Positions 45,411 through 57,391 are shown, numbered from the stretch's first letter. The stretch is 64,000 nt of DNA from Heloderma charlesbogerti (GCA_026122225.1 JANEZZ010002240.1:992001-1056000); one strand, 5' to 3'. Program-made: numbers and translations. Notes: generated from the sequence alone by a model not told the origin.

Positions 45411-46093
45411 TAGCCAAGGGTCGCCCCTCCTCACCAGGGGAGGGACCCTGCTACCACTTCAAGATGACAGCTTGGCAGCTTGGCTACCCTTAGCAGCCCA
45501 GCAGTGTTCCCTTTGTAATTTGGATACAAGGCCCCATGGGAAGAATACGATATCATGGCATAGCTTTGTTCCCACAGGCATTCTTGGGGCAAAAAGATGG
45601 CCAGTGTTTGATTCTCATCAGGCTATTTGGTGTGTTGTTGGGTTTTTGTTTTGTTTTTTCATTGTATTTTGGCAAACTTTGGGGTTCTCCTGATTATGTT
45701 GATACCTCTTCCTTTTTTCACAGTGGTACCATTTTGACTCCATTTCTGTTGGACCACCAGAGTTTGCTGATAGAGGAAGTGATGTTTTAATATTCTCAAT
45801 GCAGATGTTGTAAGCTATTTTAGAGGTAGCACAAGAGGTAGTACAAATATGTTAAATGAAACCAGTAAATAACTAGAGCATAAGAATGTAAGAAGAATTC
45901 TATTTGATGTGATGAAGTATTCCTTTATTTACTGGATTTAAAAACAAACATTTGTTTGGATTTCAACCGCCCTTTTCATGAAAGGGACCTTACACATTTA
46001 GAGATGTATGAAAATTTCAGTTTTGCTCACAAAAGATATGAGCATGTCCTATTCAAAGCTCTGAACTCAAATGCAAGTGTGAGCTTGCAGCTG
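45411..46093. other. Unassigned sequence
   Basis: No gene or repeat is recognised. A T-rich stretch lies around 45620-45720. Confidence 0.4.
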
Positions 46094-46101
46094 CTGAAAA
46101 C

Positions 46102-46785
46102 TAGGGCTGTGCACTGCTTTGGTCTGAAGCCCAAATAACGTGTCAAACCAGGCTGTTTTGGAGGTGCCTCCATGTGATACGAGGCAGAGCAGAATAGCAA
46201 CGAGGCGCATCAAAGTGAAATGGCTTGTATATGAAGCACCTCGTCTGACTTGGTGATTTGTTCTGAGCAATCCAGACAGCCCATCTCTTCCTCCTCCTAC
46301 CTGGTAGGCTGTCAAGGACAGCCAACCAGCAGCACAGTGCACCCCCCCACTGAGCAGGAGACAGCTACCAGTTCTTGACAGCCGAGCAGGCAGGAGGCAG
46401 TGGCAGTGCAGGGCTGAGAGGTATAGCTCTTTGCTTTGCAAGTTTTTGTGGGGAAAAAACAAATTATTCAGCTGCACCTAGCAGAAAACATACTAGGCCA
46501 AACTATCTGAAATTTGGCAGATCAGATCCCCTCCATGTTGGCAGAGACAACCCCCAATTTCATGCATTTATCATGAAAACATAAAAAGATATGGCCATTT
46601 GTGTTTTCCCATGCAAGTCAATGGGGAAAAGGCCAAACTGAGTGATCCGGATATCTGAATCTCACTTCGGATCCAGAACTGAGTCGAAGCAGAGGGGATA
46701 CGATTCAGTCTGAGTCAAAGCAGGGCTGATTCTGAGGGTCTGAAGCTGTATATGAAGTGAAGCGGGTGGTCCGTGCACAGCCCTA
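46102..46785 (+). mobile_element. H5 hAT-like element with TAGGGCTGTGCAC ends
   Basis: TAGGGCTGTGCAC starts at 46102 and GTGCACAGCCCTA finishes at 46785, giving perfect 13-bp terminal inverted repeats. A perfect TSD CTGAAAAC lies at 46094-46101 and 46786-46793. No transposase frame is present. The interior is unlike H1 and not palindromic. Confidence 0.95.
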
Positions 46786-47041
46786 CTGAAAACATTCACA
46801 AATCATTGAATGACAAATTGCATTTGTCTTTTTCCCAGTTCCCAGTTTGATTTGAGCAAATTTCCTAATTTATGCAAATTTCCTGAGTAGGCTGAATCAG
46901 CAGCCCCACTTTAGTCTAGGGGGAAATTAGCAGAAATTTCTGAAGATTTTCACAAATCTCCCATTTGATTGCTGCTCGAGTTGTGCAACTTTCCCATTCA
47001 TGCAGAGTGAGAAGAGATTGCAAAGGCAAATGGGAATTGGT

Positions 47042-47957
47042 TAGGGATGTACGAAAGGCACTTACCTGGTCCCGCAGATTGCTTCACGGTGGGGGGGAGG
47101 CGCTTCGGTTCTCCCCCCGAAGTTCAGGCCGGGGGGGGAGGCGCCCCGCCTCGCCTGGCCAAAATTCAGGCTGGGGAGAAGCGCCCCGTCTCCCCGGCCG
47201 CGAAATAAAAAACTGGAAGAAAAAAAACACCCGTGATAGGCTACGTAACGATTTACATAGCCTATCACGGCTAGATTTCCAAAGTCAGCCGTGATAGGCT
47301 ACGTAAATCGTTACGTAGCCTATCACGGGTGACTTTGAAAAGAAAAAAATAAAAGCACGTACGCAAATGGTGGCGCCCATGGGCACCGCCATTTGCGTTC
47401 CTTATTTGGTCCCGGTAGTCTACGTGAAGATTTACGTAGACTACGGCGAAAATAAGGGCAACACTATTTGCGTTGTCCTTATTTTCACCGTAGTCTACGT
47501 AAATCTTTACGTAAACTACCGGGACCAAATAAGGAATGCAAATGGCGGCGCCCATGGGTGACGCCATTTGCGTACGCGATTTTTTTTTTCAAAGTCACCC
47601 GTGATAAGCTACGTAATGATTTACGTAGCCTATCATGGCTGACTTTGGAAATCTAGCCGTGATAGGCTACATAAATCATTACGTAGCCTATCACGGGTGT
47701 TTTGTTTTTTTTTTTACTTTATTTTGTAATGGCGGTGGCGGCAGCCGGTCGGAAGACCGGCCGCCACCCCTGCCCCCGCCAAACTGCCGCCGAACTCCTG
47801 CAGGGACCTGCCGCCGAGAGGGACATTCGAGGGAGGTAAGTCCCATCCCGGGTGGTGGCGGGGGGGTGGCAGAGAATTTCACCAACAATTTCAGGGGGCC
47901 GAATGCATTGGCATTCGGCCTCCCCGAGATTCGTGGAGAAATTCTCCGCCATCCCTA
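47042..47957 (+). mobile_element. H1a element, complete
   Basis: The alpha end TAGGGATGTACGAAAGGCAC starts at 47042 and the beta end GAGAAATTCTCCGCCATCCC with TA finishes at 47957. The TSD is GAATTGGT (47034-47041) and GAATTGGG (47958-47965), 7 of 8. CTTACCT lies at 47061-47067 and AGGTAAGT at 47834-47841, both pointing outward. A clear long central palindrome lies between. Confidence 0.96.
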
Positions 47958-48050
47958 GAATTGGGCACAAGATGAGCAGCAAGATGATCTTCAGAGAATC
48001 CTGGCAACACATTATACCTGGTCTGTTACCAACTCCAACTCCCCCGCCCC

Positions 48051-48911
48051 TAGGGATGGCAAAGAATTCCACCACGGATCTCAGTGAGGCCGAATGCCAG
48101 TGCATTCGGCCCCACGAAATCTGTGGCGGAACGGCCTGCTGCTCCCCCACGGATCCCCCCTGGGACGAGACTCACCTGGGGCGGATCTTCTGACCGGCTG
48201 CCGCCGCCGCCATTTCCACTCTTGTAAAAAAAAAAAAAAGACGTGATAGGCTACGTAAATCTTTATGTAGCCTATCACGGCTGGGTGGGTTAAAAAACAA
48301 ACACCGAGTACGCAAATGGCGGCGGCTATGGCCGCCACCATTTGCTTTCCTTATTTTTGGCCATCTTAGTAAATACGTAAATAGTTGCGTAGACTATGAT
48401 GGCGAAAATAAAGGGGGGCGCAAATAGCGTAGCGGGCGCTATTTGCGTCTCTTTTTGTTTCCCAGTTTTAGCCTACATAAATATTTACGTAGGCTAAAAC
48501 GGGGAATCAAAAAGGGACGCAAATAGCGCCCGCTACGCTATTTGCATTCCTCTTTATTTTTGCCATCATAGTCTACGTAAATATTTATGTAGATTAAGAG
48601 GGAAAAAATAAGGAACGCAAATGGCGGCGGCTATGGCCGCCGCTATTTGCTTATGTGGTTTTTTTTTGTTTTCTTTTTTACCCAGAGCCCTCCATGGCCG
48701 GAAATCCGGCTGCGGACGGCTCTGGCCTGGCCAGGCCTGGCTGGCTGCTCGGCGGAGCTGCTGCGGAGCACAGCCAGTCACGGAGGTTTCCGGGGGGAGG
48801 AATGGAGCGCCTCCCCCCCCAGCAAGGATTCCGGGGGGAGGGACGGAATGCCTCCCCCCCCCCACCATCAACATAATCCGTGAACAGGCAAGTAACTTTC
48901 GTACATCCCTA
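48051..48911 (-). mobile_element. H1b element, complete
   Basis: The beta end TAGGGATGGCAAAGAATTCC starts at 48051 and the alpha end TTTCGTACATCCCTA finishes at 48911. A perfect TSD CCCGCCCC lies at 48043-48050 and 48912-48919. It lies 93 bp after the preceding H1. Confidence 0.96.
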
Positions 48912-49046
48912 CCCGCCCCTGCCTATCCAAATCAACCTTTAATTCCAGGCACATCTCCTGAACTCTCACTGCAGAGATGTAGCATTCCCAAAGCCAATGT
49001 CTCTCTTGCTCTCCTATGCAACACATACCCAGTTTTGGCTAGCATC

Positions 49047-49590
49047 TAGGGATGTCAGAGAAATCCGCTGCTGGTTCAAATGAGGCCAGATTCTTTGGAA
49101 TCCGGCCTCAGGAATCTGCAGTGGATCGGGACCACTTACCACCACTCCAGGAGGACTGGAGGCAGAATGGCACTTGCCTACTTCTTGCCAGCCAGAGCTG
49201 TTTGCCTCCTCCCTGTTAATTTAAAAAAAATTAAAAATGGCAATTGGGAGGATGTACCCATAGACTTATATGCAAAATAGAGCTGTGAATCTTGCATATA
49301 AGCCTATGGACACATAGACTTAGATGCAAGATTCATGACTCTATTTGCATCTAAGTCTATGGGCACATCCTCCCAATTGCCTTTTTTTTTTTTAAGAAAA
49401 GACATGGCAATCTGCAGGGACAGGAAGGAGGTGAATGGCTCTGGCTGGAAGGAGGGAAGGTAAGTGGCCCCCAAGAAGGTTTCCCCCCCAGCCCCGGAAT
49501 CCTCATGGAGCAGAGCCACTCTAGAGGATTCCGGAGGGGAGGAATGGGCAAAGGGGACAATAGACCTCCCTTTCTGTTGACCCCCCCTAA
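49047..49590 (-). mobile_element. H1c-related relic with a double hairpin, right end unclear
   Basis: Starts TAGGGATGTCAGAGAAATCC, with an H1c-type AATGAGGCCAGATTCTTTGG block, and contains a CTTACC motif near 49136. The core is a long inverted repeat: GGCAATTGGGAGGATGTACC near 49230 pairs with GGGCACATCCTCCCAATTGC near 49360. A right end is suggested near 49589 (CCCCCCCTA), but no TSD matches CTAGCATC. Confidence 0.6.
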
Positions 49591-49847
49591 ATGGAATATA
49601 GTGGCATACTGCCTCTGAACATGGAGGTTCTGTTTAGTTAGGGATGTATGTGAAATTTGTTTCAGTTCATTTTTGGATTTACCCAGTTAGCACCTTCCAA
49701 ACTGAACATAGACTTGGATACAATCTGTGATAAATTCCATACATTTCTGAGCTTGCAATGTAATTTGTGGACCAAAAACAAACAAACAAAAATGTTTGAT
49801 GGCATGCATACATTTGAAAAATGTGCATGAAAAAAATGTGTATTTTT

Positions 49848-50583
49848 TAGGGATGTATGAATCCCTTCCTTGTTCCGGTGGCAGCATCCGCTGGATGGGG
49901 GGAGGCGCTCCGTCCCTCCCCCCAGAATCCTTGATGGGGGGAGGTGATCCGGTCCTCCCCCCTGGAATCCTCGACGGCCGGCTCTGCTCCACGGCAGCTC
50001 TGCGGAGCAGCCGGCCAGGCCAGGGCCATCCGCAGCCAGATTTCCGGCCGCGGACTGGCTGGTGCTGGGTAAAAAATATATATATTTATGTAGGCTAAAA
50101 CGGCGAATAAAAAAGGAATGCAAATAGCACCTACTATGCTATTCGCATTCCCCTTTTTTTTCACTGTAATAGTCTACGTAAATATTTACCTAGACTAAAA
50201 TGGAAAAAAATAAGGAATACAAATGGCGGTCGCCGTAGCTGCTGCCGCCGCCATTTGTGTATGCCATTGTGTTTTTTTTTAACCCAGACGTGATAGGCTA
50301 CGTAAGTCTTTATATAGCCTATCACGTCTGAGTAAAAAAAAAAAAGACCGGACTGCAAATGGTGGCCACAGCAGCCGGTCGAAAGACCCGCCACTGCCGC
50401 CGCCGCTGAAGCCTCTGCTGGAGCTGCCGCCATCCGGAACATCTGCCCCAGGTAAGTCTCGTCCCAGGGGGGATCCGCAGGGGGGCGGGGGGTGGTAGGC
50501 CATTCTGCCACGGATTTCGGGGGGCCCACTGCCAGTGCATTCAGCCTCACTGAAATCCATGGCAGACGTCTCTGCCATCCCTA
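49848..50583 (+). mobile_element. H1b element in H2
   Basis: The alpha end TAGGGATGTATGAATCCCTT starts at 49848 and the beta end GGCAGACGTCTCTGCCATCC with CTA finishes at 50583. The flanks GTATTTTT and TTTTTTTT match at 6 of 8 within a T-run, so the TSD is weak. AGGTAAGTC lies near 50452. Confidence 0.88.
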
Positions 50584-50597
50584 TTTTTTTTAAAAAA

Positions 50598-50630
<33 letters not shown>

Positions 50631-50657
50631 CTATACTGCCCAATAGCCGAAGCTCTC
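50584..50657 (-). mobile_element. L2 LINE 3' tail fragment with (ATTT)n
   Basis: The reverse strand reads AGAGAGCTTCGGCTATTGGG followed by CAGTATAG and an AAAT run: the last ~35 bp of an L2 plus its simple tail. It is inserted in H2 next to an H1 copy. Confidence 0.8.
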
Positions 50658-50713
50658 TTTGCACAATGTGCACAAGCACACTTTAATCCTTGAGAGGAAA
50701 ATCTGTACATTTC

Positions 50714-51227
50714 TAGGGATGTTGGAGAAATCCACCATGGACTCCAGTGAGAGCGGATTCTTTGGAATCCACATCCTCAGAGTCTGTGGCGGAGCAGCCT
50801 CCCCCCCCAAAATCTCCCCTGGGATGGACCTACCTGGCGGCGGATGCGGCGGCGGATGCAGAGGTGAATGCAGTGGCAGCAGCTCCAGCTTGTCTTCCGG
50901 CCACTGCTGGGCTGCTGCGGCCGCAAATGGTGGCCGTCGTAGCGGCCGCCATTTGCGTGCCTGCCTTTTGCCATGATAGGCTACATAAATACTTATGTAC
51001 CCTATCATGTCTTCGCAGGGATGCAAATGGCGGCCAGCGTAGCGGCTGCCATTTGCGGCCGCAGCAACCCTGCAGCAGCCAGAGGTTCGGCTGCGGCCGG
51101 CCCTGGCCAGTGGCTCCACGGAGTCACCATGGAGTGGAGCCGGCCAGGGAAGATTCCGGGGGGGGGACCACCTCCCCCCCCCATGGATGGCCCCAGCGGA
51201 ACCAGGTAAATGTTTCGTACACCCCTA
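50714..51227 (-). mobile_element. H1c element in H2
   Basis: The beta end TAGGGATGTTGGAGAAATCC starts at 50714 and the alpha-like end GGTAAATGTTTCGTACACCC with CTA finishes at 51227. The TSD is TACATTTC (50706-50713) and TATATTTC (51228-51235), 7 of 8. Confidence 0.93.
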
Positions 51228-51407
51228 TATATTTCAAATATGTGAATGATTGATGTGTACATTTGGAAAAATATGCATGAAATACACACTGATTTTCTTG
51301 CAAAAAAGAGAAAACAAAGGTCACAATCTGATACGGACTCAAGTCAGAATGAGTTTCAAGAGGGAATTCGGAGAACGTTGGTGAGCTTGCATGTTGCTGA
51401 TTCACAC

Positions 51408-52107
51408 TAGGGATGTACGAAAGTGACTTACCTTTCCGCGGATTATGTTGATGGTGGGGGGGAGGCGTTCTGTCCCTCCCCCCGGAATCCTGGCCGGGGA
51501 GGTGGCACTCTGTTCCTCCCCCCCAGAATCCTGGCCGGCCGGCTGTGCTCCGCAGCGATTATGCGGAGCTGCCGGCAGACTCCGCCAGCAGCCGGACATC
51601 CGGCCGCTGGCTATCAGGGACGCAAATGTCGGCGGCCATAGCCACCGCCGTTTGTGTCCCTGCAGTCAGCTGTGATAGGCTACATAAATGTTTACATAGA
51701 CTAAGACGTGCCAAAATAAGGAACGCAAATGTCAGCGGCCATGGCCACCGCCATTTGCGTATACGCGTGTTTTTTTTTTAAGTCAGCCGTGATAGGCTAC
51801 GTAAAGGTTTACATAGCCTATCACGGTGTTTTTTTAAAATCTAGCCATGATAGCTATGTAAATCTTTACGTAGCCTATCACTTTTTTTTTTTTTAACCTG
51901 GAAATGACGGCAGCAGCCGCTGGTCTGAAGACCAGCCGCCGCAGCCGCTGCCACTGCACCACCGCCGCACCGCTGCTGCCAGGAAGATCCGCCCAAGGAA
52001 AGTCTTGTCCCAGGGGGGGCGGGCCGTTCCGCCACCAATTTCGGGGGGCTGAATGCACTGGTATCTGGCCTCCCCGAGATCTGTGGTGGAACTTCCGTAC
52101 ATCCCTA
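51408..52107 (+). mobile_element. H1b element in the end of H2
   Basis: The alpha end TAGGGATGTACGAAAGTGAC starts at 51408 and the beta end GTGGTGGAACTTCCGTACAT with CCCTA finishes at 52107. A perfect TSD ATTCACAC lies at 51400-51407 and 52108-52115, which is the penultimate segment of the H2 terminus. Confidence 0.96.
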
Positions 52108-52115
52108 ATTCACAC

Positions 52116-53007
52116 ATCCACACATTCAGCCATCATGACTAAGAGCCACTGTCCAAACCACCATTAATTTGTCTAACATCCCCCAAGCCATTTAAACAAA
52201 TGGCCATCACTGCATCTTGTAGTGGTGAATGCAGTAAGTTAAATATGAGCCATGTGAAGAAGTTCTTTCTTTTGCCTTCTCTGAATATACTGCCAGTCAA
52301 TTTCATCCAGTTCCCCAGGACCCCAAGTTCTAGTGTTGAGAGAGAATGATTAAAACAAACTTTCTGTCCACTTTCCTCATGGGACAAAAATAAGATCAGC
52401 TGTACTATAACCTCACATTGTATTCTGCTTTGCAATGCTTTGAGGTGATATGAGAGCAATTCTCCTTTAATTTGCTTTTTATTTGCTGGATGGCCTTCAT
52501 GATATTCCCTTTGGTTAAAGTTAACAAATCTCATTTGTTGAGGTGCTAATTTTGTAAGGTTGTATCCACATTGTACTCAGATGCTCTATTAATTTTACCT
52601 TATGGGGTGTGTCTACAGGTTTATATTCATGACTGGTCTCCCTTGATAGAATGCTTGTAGGGTTTTTCAGAAGTTGTGTCCCCATTACATAATGATGGCA
52701 CCATGCAAGGAACCATTATTGTGCATAACAAAGTCGCATCAGCTTGTATTGTGTACTCAGAATGCTACTGGGTAATTGCAGCAAACCTGAGGGTATATAT
52801 TAAGGCAAAAGCTGAGAAGCCTGAGGAAAGATCATTTAAAAAATTCATTTCATTAATTGATATCCTCCCCTCCTGCCCCCCTCCAAATGTTCTCAAGGCA
52901 GCTAACAATAAAATCCACATTAAAAAAACCCCAAATCTTAATTAACTCAAAACATAAAAGAACAAATAAATCAATGGTGTTGAACAGCCCCCAGGGTCCT
53001 TTTCCTT
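52116..53007. other. Unassigned sequence
   Basis: No recognised gene. 52840-52960 (GATATCCTCCCCTCCTGCCC, AAAACATAAAAGAACAAATA) has the look of a reverse LINE or SINE tail, but it is too diverged to name. Confidence 0.4.
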
Positions 53008-53015
53008 GGTGGGAA

Positions 53016-53445
53016 TAGGGATGTATGAGAAATTCATTTCAGTTCATTTTTTGTTAGGATTAACCCAGTTTGCACCTTTGGGGCTCAACAGACCCGGATG
53101 CAAACTGTGGTCAAAGTCCATACAGTTCCAGCTTTGCACCCCACACACACATTTGACATCATGTGTGCATTTGAACAATGTCCATGAAAAAATGTGTACT
53201 TATGAAAAAAAATGTGCACAAATACACTTTAATCAATGAGAGAAGAATGTATACATTTCAAAGATGTGCACAATTGATGTGTACATATGGAAATATATAC
53301 ATGGAAACAAGCACAGATTTTCATGTGAAAAGAAAAAGAAAAGAAAAAAGCTCTCAATCTGATACAGACTAGAGCTGGAATGAGCTTCAAGATATAATTC
53401 AGAGAACTTCAGCAAGCTCACGTTCTGCTGATTCGCACTTCCCTA
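53016..53445 (+). mobile_element. H2 AT-rich hAT-like element, complete
   Basis: TAGGGATGTATGAGAAATTC starts at 53016 and GATTCGCACTTCCCTA finishes at 53445. The TSD is GGTGGGAA (53008-53015) and CATGGGAA (53446-53453), 6 of 8. It is a 430-bp non-coding element with repeated GTGTACATTTGAA-like motifs and no large hairpin. Confidence 0.85.
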
Positions 53446-53487
53446 CATGGGAATGTCATGTGCAAAATCCCTTTACCCACTAAGATG

Positions 53488-54250
53488 TAGGGATGTCAGA
53501 GAATTCCGCCACGGATCTTGGTGAGGCCGAATGCCAGTGCATTCGGCCCCCCTGAAATCTGTGGCGGAACGGCCTGCTCCCCCCGCCCCCCCGTAGATCC
53601 CCCCCGGGATGAGACTTACCTCGGGCGGATCTTCCGGGCAGCTGCGGTGGTGGCTGCGGCGGCTGGTCTTCCAACCGGCTGCCGCCACTGCCATTTGCAG
53701 TTTTGTCGGGTTTTTTTTTTTTTTTTTTACAAGACATGATAGGCTACGTAAAGATTTAAGACGGTGAAAATAAGGGGAATGCAAATAGCGTAGTGGGTGC
53801 TATTTGTGTCCCTTTTTGATTCGCCATTTTAGCCTACATAAATATTTACAGCAAATCAAATAGGGACACAAATAGAGCCCGCTATGCTATTTGCATTCCC
53901 CTTTATTTTCGCCGTCATAGTCTACGTAAATATTTACGTAGACTAAGATGGCCAAAAATAAGGAATGCAAATGGCGGCAGCCATAAGCCACCGCCATTTG
54001 TGTATGCGTTTTGTTTTGTTTTTACCCAGAGCCCTCCATGGCCGGAAATCCAGCTGCGGATGGCTCTGGCCTGGACATGGCCAGCTCCTCCGTGGAGCTG
54101 CCGCGGAGCACAGCCGGCCATGGAGGATTCCGGGGGGGAGGAACGGATTGCCTCCCCCCCTGGTCGAGAATTCCGGGGGGAGGGACAGAACGCCTCCCCC
54201 CCACCATCAACATAATCCGTGGAAAGGTAAGTGACTTTCGTACATCCCTA
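53488..54250 (-). mobile_element. H1b element, complete
   Basis: The beta end TAGGGATGTCAGAGAATTCC starts at 53488 and the alpha end TTTCGTACATCCCTA finishes at 54250. A perfect TSD CTAAGATG lies at 53480-53487 and 54251-54258. Confidence 0.97.
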
Positions 54251-54310
54251 CTAAGATGTATGGTGAAACACATACAAAGGAAGCTAAGATGGTGTCTTAT
54301 ACCAAGTCAG

Positions 54311-54848
54311 TAGGGATGTGTGAGGAACCCCTACTTTTTTGTGAACCTCCCAGAGAGCTTCAGCTATAGGGCAGTATAGAAATAGAATAAATGAATGGAT
54401 GAATGAATGAATTCATCCCATTGTTGTTGGATTTCTTTGTTTTTGTGGAGTTCCCCAATCCATACTACCTGGAAATGTATGTGGGCCTGGAGGCACTTTA
54501 TATTTGGAAACCCGTATACTTCAGGACTTGTGGTGCAGGAAAAATGCATCTGATAAAATGTGCACTTTAGAAAAGCTCATAAAGAAACATGTGTACATTT
54601 TAAAAATGCATACAAACATGCTTTAGTGACTACGTGGATGTGTACTAAAATGTGTACAACTTGTTTTTTTAAACAAACAAACATACAAAGTTTGAGATAA
54701 ACTGAACTAAAGATTGGAAAAATGAGAATCTGAGAGATACCAAAATTGGGACCTTCATCCATCCATAGCGTTGACCTCTGCTTAAAGAATAAATGTGGAC
54801 TTGACTGGAAATCTGGGGAAAAACACACAAAGAAGAAGAATTCAAAAT
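54311..54848. other. Mixed relics: hAT-like left end, L2 tail, H2-like sequence
   Basis: TAGGGATGTGTGAGGAACCC at 54311 has no partner. An L2 tail (CAGAGAGCTTCAGCTATAGG then (GAAT)n) occupies about 54338-54412. From about 54540 GTGTACATTTTAAAAATGCA resembles H2. Confidence 0.5.
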
Positions 54849-55814
54849 TAGGGAGGGCAGAGAATTTCTCCACGAATCTCCGGGAGGCTGAATGCCAACG
54901 CATTCGGCCCCCTGAAATTGGTGGGGAAATTCTCTGCCGGCCCCCCACCCCACCCCCGGGATGGGACTTCCCTTCGGTGAATGTCCCTCTTGGTGGCGGG
55001 TCCCGGCGGTGTTTTGACGGCCTTTCGGCGGGGGCGGCAGCCGGTCTCCCGACCGGCTGCCGCCGCCACCATTGCAAAAAAAAAAAAAGTAAAGTAAAAA
55101 ACCCCACACACACCTGTGATAGGCTATGTAACGATTTACGTAGCCTATCACGGCTAGATTTCCAAAGTCAGCCATGATAGGCTACGTAAATCGTCACGTA
55201 GCCTATCACGGGTGACTTTGGAAAAAAAAAAAAGTGCGTATGCAAATGGCAGCGGCCCATGGGCGCCACCATTTGCGTTCCTTATTTTGGCATGTCTAGT
55301 CTACATAAACATTTACGTAGACTACGGCGAAAATAAGTTAACGCTATTTGCGTTGCCCTTATTTTCGCTGTAGTCTACGTAAATCTTTACGTAGACTAAT
55401 CGTGCCAAAATAAGGAACGCAAATGGCAGCGCCCATGGGCCACCGCCATTTGCGTACACGCTTTTTTTTTTTTTCCAAAGTCACCCGTGATAGGCTACGT
55501 GATGATTTACATAGCCTATCATGGCTGACTTTGGAAATCTAGCCATGATAGGCTACGTAAATCGTTACGTAGCCTATCACAGGTGTGTGTGTGTGTTTTA
55601 CTTTTTTTTTCATGGCGGGGTAGATGGGGCGCTCCTCACCGGCCTGAATTTCGCCGGCGAGGGATGGGGCGCCTCCCCCCCGGCCTGAATTTCAGCTGGG
55701 CAAGGCGGGGCGCCTCCCCCCCCTTGCCTGAATTTCGGGGGGAGAACCGAAGCACCTCCCCCCCCACCGCGAAGCAAGCTTCGAGAACAGGTAAGGGACT
55801 TTCGTCCATCCCTA
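54849..55814 (-). mobile_element. H1a element, no matching TSD
   Basis: The beta end TAGGGAGGGCAGAGAATTTC starts at 54849 and the alpha end GGTAAGGGACTTTCGTCCAT with CCCTA finishes at 55814. Both ends and the full hairpin series are present, but the flanks TTCAAAAT and AAAACAAC do not match. Flank mutation or exchange between copies could explain this. Confidence 0.88.
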
Positions 55815-55882
55815 AAAACAACAAGAAACACAAAGAGCACACAAAATTGTTACATGTGAAGAAAAAGTGTGTCTACCTTCAC

Positions 55883-56089
55883 TATGGGTGCTGGAGAAAT
55901 TCGAGACAGACTAAAATGAGCTCTGATTTCTAAGAATTTGACCTGTGGAATCTGCTGTGGAGCACCCCCCTCAGGCCACATGGAGCCTGTAGAATTTCTT
56001 TTTGATTTTTTTTAACTTTCCCCTAATTTATGCATATTTATGCTGTGAAACACAGTCAGAGCAGATTTTGTACAGTCCGTACATCCCTA
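55883..56089. mobile_element. Possible small old hAT-like relic
   Basis: TATGGGTGCTGGAGAAATTC starts at about 55883 and CAGTCCGTACATCCCTA ends at 56089. The flanks ACCTTCAC and ATCTTCGT agree at 5 of 8. The left part resembles the H1c beta end. Confidence 0.4.
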
Positions 56090-56555
56090 ATCTTCGTGGA
56101 GTTTCATAGCTGTAACACGAAATCCAAATTATTATGGATTTTCCATAATAATCCATTTAAAAGAGTTGTAATTTGGATAATTAAAAGAGTTATAATTTGG
56201 ATTGAACCAGTGGTAAAGGAGAGCTGCTTACTGAAGAGGGAATTATTTTCTCCTCCCGGTCTGCCTGATATGGTTGCATTACGTCCAGGATAAGGCATTT
56301 CTGTGAGGAATATGAATACCAAATTGCTAGCCTTAGGGAAGATATTACAACAAAACCCCATTTTCAAAAGCTGGAACCAAGAACACTGAGCTTGTGTGCA
56401 CCTAGGCATGGCGTGTGTGTGCGCGTGTGCACGCGTGTGAGTGTGCACGCATGTGTATGAAAACAAGAAGGCGGATTTACTTTTTCCCATTGTGTCTATG
56501 GACTAAGTCTGAATATGTGCTTACCATTGCAAAATGAAATGCAGTAATGAAAGCT

Positions 56556-56597
<42 letters not shown>

Positions 56598-57391
56598 GAT
56601 GAGCCTCTAATTGAATGACTTTGAAAAAAAAAAAGTCTAGACTGGACAAACCTGATTCTGCTACACATCATTTCAGAGTTTTCCTTGGGGATATCCATTA
56701 GTCACACGGAGGTGGGAAGGGTCGTATACAATGGTGCCCAGTTTGGAAAGATTTATGGACAGCACACAAGTGGGTCATGCATCTGAGATTGGACCCTGTT
56801 GGACTTCAATCAGAGTGATTTGACTTCAATTGAATTAACTTTCATTCAATTTGGTGTGCGTGCGCGCGTGTGTGCATTTTTCATTTGCCATGCTCTGTTG
56901 TGTTCATATGTCTCTCTCTCATAATCAGATTCACCAGACATCTTTGCTTTTTTAAACTGCTCTACCATGGATTGCTCTAATTTCCAGTTAGAAAGAATGC
57001 AGGGATTGCCATCTTTGGGTATCTTGCAAGGACCATGTCTCAGCAGGAGACCCCTGGGAGTTGGCTGCTGAACACCAGAGCTCCTTAGCTCAGCAGCTCC
57101 TCCTCCTCCCATTGTCACCCACTTTCTCCCTCAGAAAAAGAGTGTAAGTCAGGAGTGTTAAACCTATTTCAGCCTGAGGGCTGTACTCCATTTTGGAGAA
57201 GCTCTCAGTGGCTTCATTCCAGTGGCGGGCAGGGCCAAAGGCAAAAGGGACGTGGGCAAAATACCAAAAAAATGCTAGCCTATTTTAGAGCAATGCTCTT
57301 ACTCCCCATAAGTAAGCCTTGGGAGAGGCATGTCAAAGTTTTTGGAATGGAGAAAAAAACCTGCAAAAACCCAGGAATCATCAAATGATCA
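56090..57391. other. Unassigned sequence with simple repeats
   Basis: A GT/GC-rich tract lies at about 56408-56456 and (GA)n at 56560-56592. No gene is recognised. Confidence 0.45.

Larger units (their letters stand above)
49639..52120 (+). mobile_element. H2 AT-rich hAT-like element, broken by three H1 copies and an L2 tail
   Basis: The left end TAGGGATGTATGTGAAATTT starts at 49639. H2 blocks are 49639-49847, about 50658-50713, 51228-51407 and a few bases after 52107. Their order matches uninterrupted H2 copies such as 53016-53445 (ATGTGCAC, CACTTTAAT, GTACATTTGGAAAAAT, GAATGAG, GATTCACAC). The terminal CCCTA is degraded. Confidence 0.8.
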
